A stretch of DNA of 46,967 nucleotides, taken from NCBI GenBank assembly GCA_964472545.1, contig CAYYNP010000040.1, forward strand, positions 1 to 46,967. The letters run 5' to 3'. The DNA is from CAYYNP01 sp964472545 (lineage in GTDB: Bacteria > Planctomycetota > Planctomycetia > Pirellulales > Thermoguttaceae). The translations under genes and the position numbers were made by a program. Under the pieces are notes generated by a model, which saw only the letters and a list, made by a program, of their open reading frames with translations, made no database searches and had not been told where the DNA came from. Positions 15,439 to 22,968 of this stretch are shown in pieces; positions within the stretch are counted from its first letter, which is position 1, and every line of letters starts with the position of its first letter.

Positions 15439-16950
15439 CTACTCCTCTGTTTTCGATTCCTGCTGCCAGTATCCCAGCATGTGGTCGTAGATGCGTGTGA
15501 AATCTCGCAAGACGTCGCCGTAACGCTCGATGCTCTCGGGGCGCGGCTCGACGGTCTTGCTCGAGGTGGCCCGCTCTCGGGCGACGGCCGCCGGGTCGTC
15601 GATCAGCCCGGCGCCGGCGGCCCCCAGCAACGCGGCCCCCTTGATGCCCGCCTCGGGCTCCTCGGAGATTTTCAGCGGCGCGCGGATCACGTCGGCCTTG
15701 ATCTGGTTCCAAAGCTCGTTGCGGGCGCCCCCGCCGACGCAAAGCACGCGATCGACTTCCAGCCCCAGGCTGCGGAACAACCCCACGTCGCGTCCGAGGG
15801 CCAACGCCACGCCTTCCATCGCCGCGCGGGCGAAATGGGCCGCCGTATGGTTCAACGTGATACCGAAGTACCCGCCGCGGGCCGACGTGTTCTCGCGGCG
15901 CCGTTCGCCGAGCATATAGGGATAGAAAACCAGCCCCTCGCTCCCCTCCGGAATCTCCTCAGCCATCTCGATCAGCTTCTCGAACGAGACCTCGTCGTCG
16001 CCGTCGCGTGCCGAGGAAATGAGGTCTTTACACCACTTCATGCTTAGCCCGCCACAATCGAGGATCGTGAACGGGATCCAGCCGTCGACCACGTGCCGCA
16101 GGTTCTGCACGGCCGGATGGATCAGCGGCTTGGCGCTGTGGGTGGCGAACAACGAGCTGGTGCCGGTCACGTCGGACGCGATCCCCTCGCCGACAATGCC
16201 GAAGCCGAGCATCGAGACCGGGAAGTCGCCCCCGCCGGCAACCACCGGCGTGCCGGCCGGAACGCCCGTGGCGGTGGAAGAACTCTCGGTCACCGTACCG
16301 ATGACGGCATGCGACGGCGAAACCGGTGCGAATCGCTCCAGATCGACCTCGACCGCCGCGGCCATCTCCGCCGAATAGGCGTCCTGCTGCCAATCCCAGA
16401 GAAACGACCCGGAGGCCTCGCTCGGATCGGTCGCGGCAACGCCGGTGAGCTTGAAGTTGATAAAGTCCTTCGGCACCAGGAACCAGCGGGCTCGCTCGTA
16501 GGCCTGCGGCGTGTTCTCCTTGTACCAACGGACCTTCAGGCCGATCCAGGCGGGGTTGATCGGGTTGGCGGCCACGGCCGAAAGCTGCGGCTCGTCGTGG
16601 GCTCGGCGGACTTGCTCGCATTGCGGGCCGCAGCGCTTGTCGCACCAAAGCTGCACCCACTCGGTGGTCACCTGGCCCTGTTCGTCGATGCCTACCGGGC
16701 CATGCATTTGGCCGCAGGAGGCCACCGCCGCAAGCGACTCCGGCGCGACGCCCGTTTCGGCAAGTACCTGGCGGATCGCCCGGCAAGTCTCGTCCCACCA
16801 ATCGTCGGGCCGCTGCTGCGCCCAGCCGGGTTCCGGGCTATCGACTTCGTGGGCGATTTGGGCAATGCCGAGGATATCGCCCGATTCGCCCACGACCGCC
16901 GCTCGGGCGCTCTGCGTGCCGACGTCCAGCGCGAGGATGTTCTTGCTCAC
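15439..16950 (-). CDS. FGGY-family carbohydrate kinase (xylulokinase-like)
   Basis: The 503-residue product has both actin-like ATPase lobes of FGGY kinases: the N-terminal phosphate loop (LALDVGTQSARAAVV), SCGQMHG for substrate contact, the catalytic aspartate region VVAGGGDFPVSMLGFG, and the C-terminal signature VLCVGGGARNELWNQIKADV. The closest general pattern is xylulokinase, but the family covers xylulose, ribulose, glycerol and others, so the sugar is not fixed. The start is GTG at 16948-16950 with GGAGG eight to nine bases upstream. It leads the kinase, isomerase and AroE-like operon. Confidence 0.9.
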   Translation of the reverse strand: MSKNILALDVGTQSARAAVVGESGDILGIAQIAHEVDSPEPGWAQQRPDDWWDETCRAIRQVLAETGVAPESLAAVASCGQMHGPVGIDEQGQVTTEWVQLWCDKRCGPQCEQVRRAHDEPQLSAVAANPINPAWIGLKVRWYKENTPQAYERARWFLVPKDFINFKLTGVAATDPSEASGSFLWDWQQDAYSAEMAAAVEVDLERFAPVSPSHAVIGTVTESSSTATGVPAGTPVVAGGGDFPVSMLGFGIVGEGIASDVTGTSSLFATHSAKPLIHPAVQNLRHVVDGWIPFTILDCGGLSMKWCKDLISSARDGDDEVSFEKLIEMAEEIPEGSEGLVFYPYMLGERRRENTSARGGYFGITLNHTAAHFARAAMEGVALALGRDVGLFRSLGLEVDRVLCVGGGARNELWNQIKADVIRAPLKISEEPEAGIKGAALLGAAGAGLIDDPAAVARERATSSKTVEPRPESIERYGDVLRDFTRIYDHMLGYWQQESKTEE

Positions 16951-17013
16951 CGGGGTGATCCTCCAAGTACCGAATCTGGGCGAACGGGGGAAACGACAGC
17001 TCGCTACGCCGCG

Positions 17014-18168
17014 TCAGTTGTCATCCGGCTCGGGCGTCGGGTCGGGCTCAGGAGTGGGAGCGGGCTCTTGCGGCTTCAGCGGGATGACCGAAAGCGACTG
17101 CACGTCATCGTGACCGGAGTTGAGCTTATCGGGGCCGGTGACCATGTCGAAGTTCGAGACGATCAACTCGTTGCCGCGTACCAGCGGTTCGCCCGGCTGA
17201 TCGAGTCCGCCCTTGGAGCCGTCGCAATCGGGGCTCTTGGCCAGCACGCTGACTTTGGCGTCGGGCGTAACGACACAGATGGCGTTGTTGGAGAAGTCGG
17301 CCACGTAGATCGTGTCGTCCAGGCCGACGCACAGGCCGTCGATGCTCTTGAGACACTCGTCCTGGGCCCAGCGTTCGTTTCTGGTTACCCCGCCCAGCGC
17401 GTTGAAAGTGATCTTGTGTACGGTCCCGTCGCCGAAGTTGCCCACGTAGAGATTCCCTTTGCTGTCGAAGTCCAGTCCGTCGGCACCGTATTGCACGTCC
17501 ATGTTCTGCGTCTCGAACGTGGCCACCAGATTGGGGTCTTTCAGCGTGTTGTCCACCTTGATCGGAGCCGCGTTGAGCGGGAAGCGATAGACGCCGCTGA
17601 CGAGCGGTTTGCCTTCCTCGGTCTTCAACAGGCTGTGGGTCACGTAGACCTGACCTTTGTGTACCCGCACGCCGTTGGGATGGCCCATGCCGTACGCCAC
17701 GACGCTCACCGACGCGGCCCGGCCTTCTTCGTTGAAGGTCAGCCGCAGGATGCGCCCGAGACTCTGTGGCTCGTCTTGGCCCCAGTCCTGGTTGTCGGCA
17801 ATGTAGAGATCGCCGTTCGGCGCGAAGTCGACGCCCATCGGACATGCCCGGCCGGTCTGCGGATGCGTCGGCACGATACACAGCAGCCGGACGTTGTTCT
17901 CGGGATCGATCTTCATCAGCACGGCCGGATGGGTCCGGTCGCCGTAGTTCGGGCAGGCCAGAATGATGTTGCCGTCCTTGTCCATGGCCATACCGTCGGG
18001 CGTGGGGCAGATTTCCGGCAAAGTGGCCAGCAACTGCGGTTCGACCAGGGCCGAATCGTCTTGGGCGGAGGCCAGCCCGGCAAAATGAAAACCGCCGAGG
18101 CCAACGGCCACAACAACCAACACCGAAAGCCGCCACAGCGGCACCACACCAACACGGCAACTGCACAT
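17014..18168 (-). CDS. Secreted NHL/SMP-30-like beta-propeller protein
   Basis: The 384-residue product has a signal peptide (hydrophobic core WRLSVLVVVAVGLGGF, likely cleavage near ASAQ) and repeated propeller blades (PDGMAMDKDGNIILACP, MGVDFAPNGDLYIADN, DGLDFDSKGNLYVGNFGDG, DGLCVGLDDTIYVADFSNN). It ends in an acidic proline-rich tail (APTPEPDPTPEPDD). The fold suggests a gluconolactonase-like or NHL-type propeller in the periplasm or at the surface; metal-binding residues cannot be confirmed by eye. The ATG has AAGGAGAA eight bases ahead. A near-consensus promoter lies at 18251-18279, giving a leader of about 75 nt. Confidence 0.82.
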   Translation of the reverse strand: MCSCRVGVVPLWRLSVLVVVAVGLGGFHFAGLASAQDDSALVEPQLLATLPEICPTPDGMAMDKDGNIILACPNYGDRTHPAVLMKIDPENNVRLLCIVPTHPQTGRACPMGVDFAPNGDLYIADNQDWGQDEPQSLGRILRLTFNEEGRAASVSVVAYGMGHPNGVRVHKGQVYVTHSLLKTEEGKPLVSGVYRFPLNAAPIKVDNTLKDPNLVATFETQNMDVQYGADGLDFDSKGNLYVGNFGDGTVHKITFNALGGVTRNERWAQDECLKSIDGLCVGLDDTIYVADFSNNAICVVTPDAKVSVLAKSPDCDGSKGGLDQPGEPLVRGNELIVSNFDMVTGPDKLNSGHDDVQSLSVIPLKPQEPAPTPEPDPTPEPDDN

Positions 18169-18250
18169 CGTGATTTCTCCTTCTGGGACGTACGGCCCCG
18201 TCAGACGTAAAGGGAATTGTCGAAATCGACCGGCAGGACACGAACCTCGA

Positions 18251-18279
18251 AATATAACCGTCCCCGTCCGGGTGGTCAA
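18251..18279 (-). promoter_or_regulatory. Near-consensus sigma-70-type promoter for the beta-propeller gene
   Basis: Read on the minus strand, TTGACC (18274-18279) is separated by exactly 17 bp from TATATT (18251-18256), five of six matches in each box. Transcription would start near 18244 and run into the beta-propeller gene. Confidence 0.7.
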
Positions 18280-18338
18280 TTTCCCCGCCGATGATGGCTG
18301 TGCGTTACTCCCAAGCGGCGGGAGATGTGGCAGAGGGG

Positions 18339-18366
18339 TTGCTATATTCGCTTAGGCGAATATAAT
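18339..18366 (+). promoter_or_regulatory. arsR-acr3 promoter
   Basis: TTGCTA (18339-18344) and a perfect TATAAT (18361-18366) are 16 bp apart. The spacer and -10 are occupied by the dyad at 18343-18364, so repressor binding would block RNA polymerase directly. Confidence 0.7.
18343..18364. promoter_or_regulatory. ArsR-type operator overlapping the promoter
   Basis: The dyad is TATATTCGC-TTAG-GCGAATATA, with perfect 9-bp arms and a 4-bp centre. Its position over the -35/-10 spacer of arsR is the standard placement for an autoregulated ArsR/SmtB operator, released when arsenite binds the repressor. Binding by this ArsR is inference. Confidence 0.75.
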
Positions 18367-18384
18367 CTCCCTGAACGCCAGCTA

Positions 18385-18882
18385 ATGGACGGACAGAACA
18401 TGGATCTCAAGTCAGAATACCCTCAATCAGCGGAAGGCGACCCCGCCGATTCGGTTGTGTCAGCGGCCTGCCAAGCCGTCCTCTCGGAAGACATCGACGG
18501 CATGTTTCGCGCGTTTTCCGACCGCACGCGGCTGAGAATCCTCCAACTGCTGCTGGGTGGGGAAACCTGCGTGGGCGACATCGTACAGATCCTCGAGGTG
18601 CCGCAGCCGCGGGCGTCACGCCATCTGGGCTACCTGCGTAAGACCGGCCTGGTGACCGTCCGCAAGTCGAGGCAGTGGAGCTACTACTCGCTGCGGCCGG
18701 CCGAAACGCCCTTCCACGCCAAGTTGCTGGAATGTCTGGCCAACTGTTTCGCCGACGTGCCAGAACTGAAGGCCGACCAGCAGAGGGCCCGGGCGTTGCG
18801 AGCCTCGGGCGAATGCTGCTGCCCGCCGCCGACGACTGCAAACCCGACACATCACGGGGCAACCACTGGACCAAACGCATGA
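18385..18882 (+). CDS. arsR: ArsR-family metalloregulator
   Basis: This winged-helix repressor of about 165 residues has the core MFRAFSDRTRLRILQLLLGG, the metal-sensing helix region GGETCVGDIVQIL, the recognition helix PQPRASRHLGYLRKTGLV and the wing TVRKSRQWSYYSL. Classical ArsR has CVC in the alpha-3 site; here only one cysteine remains, but the C-terminus has a three-cysteine run (GECCCPPP), so arsenite may be sensed through C-terminal thiols. The start is placed after the promoter; ATGs at 18385 and 18400 are both possible, and the ATG at 18325 is excluded because it lies upstream of the -35 box. Its stop overlaps the acr3 start by 4 bp (ATGA), indicating coupled translation. Confidence 0.9.
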   Translation: MDGQNMDLKSEYPQSAEGDPADSVVSAACQAVLSEDIDGMFRAFSDRTRLRILQLLLGGETCVGDIVQILEVPQPRASRHLGYLRKTGLVTVRKSRQWSYYSLRPAETPFHAKLLECLANCFADVPELKADQQRARALRASGECCCPPPTTANPTHHGATTGPNA

Positions 18883-20162
18883 CAAGCGAATCCGATTCCC
18901 CCCGGCCGGCCGCAGGGCTGGGCTTCTTCGAGAGATACCTCACCGTCTGGGTGTTGCTGTGCATCGTGGCCGGTATTGCACTGGGCAAAGCCGCGCCAGG
19001 AATCGCCACGGCGCTCGACGCGATGGCGATCAGCGTAGGCGACGCCCCGATTGTCTCCATCCCGATCGCAATCTGCCTGTTCTTCATGATGTACCCGATC
19101 ATGGTGAAGATCGACTTCGCCGAGGTGCTCAAGGCCGGCAGGAGTCTCAAGCCGGTGGGATTGACGCTGCTGATCAACTGGGCCGTTAAGCCGTTTACGA
19201 TGTTTGCGATTTCGGTCTTCTTCCTGGGCACGCTGCTGCTGGGTTTCATCGGGCCGGACGAATCCGATTACGTCAACATGCCGCTGGGAGAGCGCCTCGA
19301 GGCGGGCGATCCGTACAGTGGCGGAACGGTCGTCCTCTGGGACCCACAGACCCGTGAGGAAGTCGCCACCGAGAACGCGCCGGACACGGCCGTCAAGAAA
19401 CTCAAAATCCCTCTCTGGCGAAGCTACCTGGCCGGCTGCATCTTGCTGGGCATCGCCCCCTGCACGGCGATGGTGCTGGTCTGGGGATTTCTGGCCAAGG
19501 GCAACGACGGACACACGCTGGTGATGGTGGCCATCAACTCGCTGGCCATGCTGCTGCTCTACGGACCGCTGGGTAGCTTTCTGTTGGGGATTGGCCACCT
19601 GGCGGTTCCCTGGCAAGCCCTGTTGCTGTCGATCGGCGTCTACGTCGCGCTGCCCTTGGTGGCCGGCTACTTCTCGCGCAAGTGGCTGATCGCCGTCAAG
19701 GGACGTCAGTGGTTCCAAGAGAGATTCCTCCACGTGCTCACGCCGATTACGATTCTCGCCCTGCTGGCCACGCTCGTGCTGCTGTTCTCCTTCAAAGGTG
19801 AGACGATCCTGGCACACCCGCTGACGATTCTGTGGATCGCGATCCCGCTGTTTCTTCAGACTGTGTTGATTTTTGCCTTGGGCTACGGCCTGGCCAAGTG
19901 GCTGAAGCTCTCCTACCGCGACGCGGCCCCCTCGGCAATGATCGGGGCGTCGAACCATTTTGAAGTGGCCATCGCCACGGCCACGATGCTCTTCGGGCTA
20001 TCGTCCGGGGCGGCGCTGGCCACTGTGGTCGGCGTGTTGATCGAAGTGCCGGTGATGTTGATGCTGGTGCGGATTTGTCTGCGGACGCAGGGCTGGTTTG
20101 GTGACGGGGTGGTGCTTGCGGAAGACTCGGCGTTGGCTGCTCGGGGGCAAGAGGCTGCGTGA
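18879..20162 (+). CDS. acr3: ACR3-family arsenite efflux permease
   Basis: The 427-residue inner-membrane protein exports arsenite using the ion gradient. It has about ten membrane helices; the conserved cysteine needed for transport is in YLAGCILLGIAPCTAMVLVWG, and the late motif IGASNHFEVAIATATMLFG is diagnostic. A loop of about 60 residues (GPDESDYVNMPLGERL to TAVKKLKIPL) separates two helices and is longer than in the compact ACR3 proteins; it is acidic and probably periplasmic. The start overlaps the arsR stop. No arsC or arsenite methyltransferase follows, so reduction of arsenate must be encoded elsewhere if present. Confidence 0.93.
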   Translation: MTSESDSPRPAAGLGFFERYLTVWVLLCIVAGIALGKAAPGIATALDAMAISVGDAPIVSIPIAICLFFMMYPIMVKIDFAEVLKAGRSLKPVGLTLLINWAVKPFTMFAISVFFLGTLLLGFIGPDESDYVNMPLGERLEAGDPYSGGTVVLWDPQTREEVATENAPDTAVKKLKIPLWRSYLAGCILLGIAPCTAMVLVWGFLAKGNDGHTLVMVAINSLAMLLLYGPLGSFLLGIGHLAVPWQALLLSIGVYVALPLVAGYFSRKWLIAVKGRQWFQERFLHVLTPITILALLATLVLLFSFKGETILAHPLTILWIAIPLFLQTVLIFALGYGLAKWLKLSYRDAAPSAMIGASNHFEVAIATATMLFGLSSGAALATVVGVLIEVPVMLMLVRICLRTQGWFGDGVVLAEDSALAARGQEAA

Positions 20163-20201
20163 GAATCGGGCTTCTGTCTGGCCAACAAGCCTCCAGCCAT
20201 C

Positions 20202-20265
20202 GTAGCCGAAGTCGTCAGACTTTGGCCGAATGACCAAGAGGCCAAAGTCTGGCGACTTCGGCTAC
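20202..20265. repeat. REP-like inverted hairpin pair with GTAG feet (copy 2)
   Basis: Arms 20202-20225 and 20242-20265 are inverted copies with 23 of 24 matches and a 16-nt spacer, and have the same arm sequence as the pair at 8666-8755 (GTAG-CCGAAGTC-GCCA-GACTTTGG). Like that copy, it sits between convergent genes (acr3 and the Kelch-symporter fusion). Confidence 0.88.
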
Positions 20266-20290
20266 CCTGAAGGATGGTCGCAACGCGACG

Positions 20291-22957
20291 CTACTTGCCG
20301 AGCGTCTGCCACGTCAATCCGTCCACGTTGCGCCGCCCCCCGGGGATCGCCAGGCTGGCGGCATAAGCGATCAGGAAACAACTGCCGAAGCCGATCGTCG
20401 GGTAGAGGAAGAAATGCAGACCGGTGAAGTTCCTCACGCAGTACAACACCACGGCGCTGGCCAGGAAGCCGCAAAACGCCCCGGCCGCGGTGGTCCGCCG
20501 CGTGAAGATCCCCACGGCGAACAAGCCGGCTAGCCCTCCGCCGAACAGCCCGATGATCTTGCTGTATTGGTCCCACATCGACGTGCTCTCGAGCCACGCC
20601 ATGTAGAGCCCCAGTGCGGTGCCGACCACGCCGAGGATCACCGTCAGCCATCGGGCCAGCCGCAGGCAGCGGTGGTCGGAAGCCTCGGGCACGGCCCGGC
20701 GGTAGAAGTCGGTGGTGATCGCCGTGGCCATCGAGTTCATGCTGCTGTCCAAACTCGACATGGCCGCGGCAAACAGCCCGGCGATCACCAAGCCGGCGAT
20801 GCCGGAGGGCAACTGCTGGGCGATGAACCAGGGGAAGATCTGATCGATCGTCCCGGCCGGGTTGAGCATCTGGGGGTTGGTCCGATAGAAGGCCCAGAGC
20901 GCCGTGCCCACGCCGAAGAAGAGGATCGAGGCGGGCACGGTCAACACGGCGTTGGTCCAGATGCTGCGTGCGGCGGCCTTCTCGCTGTCGGTGGTCAGGT
21001 AACGCTGCACGACGGTCTGATCGGCCGTGTAGGAGACCAGGATCTCGAACGGTTTGCCCAGCAGGATCACCCAGAACGCGGCCACCGTGGCGTTCCAGGT
21101 GAAGTTGGCCATTTTGAGTTTCTGCTGCTCGGGCGCATCGGCCAACACGCCGAACACGCCGCCGTCGATGTTCACGGCCACGATCACCAACGCCAGCATC
21201 GCTCCGCCCAACAACACGAAGACCTGCAAGACGTCCGTCCAGATCACCGCCTCAATGCCGCCGAGGACCGTGTAGAGCGTGGCCAGGGCGCCCATCAGCA
21301 GGATGCAGACGTAGATGTCGATGCCGGTGACGGTCTGAAGCGCGGCGGCCGGCAGATAGAGCACCACGCCCATCCGCCCGAGTTGAAAGAGCACAAACGC
21401 CGCGCTGCCGAGCAATCGCGTGGCCAGGTTGAATCGCCGCTCAAGGTACTCGTAGGCCGTGGTCACGTTCAACCGGCGGAAAAATGGCAGATAGAGAAAG
21501 ACCACCGCCGGGGCCACGGCCACGATCATCATGTTGCCTAGGAAATAGACCCAGTCGGTATCGAAGGCCTTGGCGGGAATGGCCATAAAGGTGATCGCGC
21601 TGAGTTGCGTGCCGAAGATGCTCAGCCCGGCCGCCCACCAGGGGATGCGTCGTCCGCCGAGGAAGAAGTCTTCGGTGCTCTTCTCCCGCCGCGAGAAGTA
21701 GAAGCCCATTGCCACCAGCGCGCCGAGGTAGACCGTCAGTACGCCGTAGTCGAGCGGTCCGAACGACTGTGGGGTTTTGCGCGGTTTGGCCCAGAAGACG
21801 TTGGGGGTGCGGATGCCCGGCCGGGCCTCGCCGCTGGCCACCACGTAGCGGCCGCGCCAAGTCGTTGCGTTGACGGTTACCGGCGGCCAATCGCCTTCGG
21901 ACGTCTCTTTGGGAAACGCCCCGCGGACCGACCAAGTGTCGGTGATCGTGTGGTAGACCAGCACGTCGGGCAGGAAGCCGGGGTGGTCGTCGCGGAGATC
22001 GCGAAACGTGTTAACGCCTTCGTCGCCGCCGACGATCGCGAAACTCGCCTGGCCCAGCGGCATCGCGGGCGAAGGAGCGGCTGCGGTGAATCGCCGTTGG
22101 CCGTCGACTTCGACGTCGGCGATTTGCGTCCACCGGGCCGTTGCGGGGTCGTAGCAATAGGCGTCGTTGAGGAAGACCCGTTTGTCGTCGCCGGGCTCGT
22201 CGTTATCGAGCGTGACTCCGCCAATCAGGTAGAACTTGCCCCGCTGCACGGCGGCCACCGCTTGCATCCGCGGCTTGCCCGGCCATGTGGGGAGTTGCTT
22301 CCATTCTCGTTTGTCTTCCTGCTGGGAGAGATCCAACGCCCAAAACGTGTCCATCGCCACCGGCAGTTTCATCTCCCCGCCCTCTTCGGGCAAATACGGC
22401 TTCGGGCGGTCCTTGCCGCCGGCGACGTAGATCGTCCGGTCGATCATGGCCCCGCAGAAGAACGCGGCCGGGGAGGGCATCGCCGGGAGCGTTTCGACAT
22501 CGAGCGTGCCGGGGGCATCGTCGCTGCCGGGAGTCCATCGCAGCAGGAACACGTCGGCGTAGTGTTGGTCCGCGTCGCCACCGCCGAGACAGACCACGCC
22601 TTCGTCGGTGGTGATCGACACGCCGTAGGCCAAGGGCCGATCCAGCGCCCGTACGGTCTTCCATTCGGCTTCCGATTCCTCGCCCGGTTTGGCCTTGAGC
22701 ACGAAGACCTTGTCGTACCAGACCTTCGTCTTCTTATGCGGGTCGTCGTCCCACGGCCGTCCGTAGGGGAAGTTGGCCCCACCGGCGACGATCAGCGCGT
22801 CGTTGCTCACGCCCACGTACGCCGCGGCGAAACCCTCGGGGTCGGGTAGGGCGGGAAGTTGCTCCCAGTCGAGCACGGCGGTCGGTTCCGATGCTTCGGC
22901 GACCGCCACGGTCGTGATCAAAATCGTCACGCCAACGCCGGATAGTATGCGGCACAC
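20291..22957 (-). CDS. Kelch/mutarotase-like propeller fused to a sodium:solute symporter
   Basis: The 888-residue protein joins two units that are usually separate. Residues 1-24 form a signal or membrane segment. Residues 25-400 are Kelch-type repeats (ALIVAGGANFPYGRPWDDD, VVCLGGGDADQHYADVFLL, TIYVAGGKDRPKPY, FYLIGGVTLDN) resembling N-acetylneuraminate epimerase and its permuted mutarotase relatives. Residues 400-888 form an SSS-family transporter of about 13 helices (FFLGGRRIPWWAAGLSIFGT near its start, then AMSSLDSSMNSMATAITTDF). An extracellular sugar-epimerising head feeding a sodium-coupled transporter is the natural reading, with sialic acid or another sugar as substrate; that is inference. 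The start is GTG at 22955-22957 with GGGAG eight bases ahead, 11 bp after the Hsp70-like gene. Confidence 0.88.
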   Translation of the reverse strand: MCRILSGVGVTILITTVAVAEASEPTAVLDWEQLPALPDPEGFAAAYVGVSNDALIVAGGANFPYGRPWDDDPHKKTKVWYDKVFVLKAKPGEESEAEWKTVRALDRPLAYGVSITTDEGVVCLGGGDADQHYADVFLLRWTPGSDDAPGTLDVETLPAMPSPAAFFCGAMIDRTIYVAGGKDRPKPYLPEEGGEMKLPVAMDTFWALDLSQQEDKREWKQLPTWPGKPRMQAVAAVQRGKFYLIGGVTLDNDEPGDDKRVFLNDAYCYDPATARWTQIADVEVDGQRRFTAAAPSPAMPLGQASFAIVGGDEGVNTFRDLRDDHPGFLPDVLVYHTITDTWSVRGAFPKETSEGDWPPVTVNATTWRGRYVVASGEARPGIRTPNVFWAKPRKTPQSFGPLDYGVLTVYLGALVAMGFYFSRREKSTEDFFLGGRRIPWWAAGLSIFGTQLSAITFMAIPAKAFDTDWVYFLGNMMIVAVAPAVVFLYLPFFRRLNVTTAYEYLERRFNLATRLLGSAAFVLFQLGRMGVVLYLPAAALQTVTGIDIYVCILLMGALATLYTVLGGIEAVIWTDVLQVFVLLGGAMLALVIVAVNIDGGVFGVLADAPEQQKLKMANFTWNATVAAFWVILLGKPFEILVSYTADQTVVQRYLTTDSEKAAARSIWTNAVLTVPASILFFGVGTALWAFYRTNPQMLNPAGTIDQIFPWFIAQQLPSGIAGLVIAGLFAAAMSSLDSSMNSMATAITTDFYRRAVPEASDHRCLRLARWLTVILGVVGTALGLYMAWLESTSMWDQYSKIIGLFGGGLAGLFAVGIFTRRTTAAGAFCGFLASAVVLYCVRNFTGLHFFLYPTIGFGSCFLIAYAASLAIPGGRRNVDGLTWQTLGK

Positions 22958-22968
22958 GCGTTAACTCC

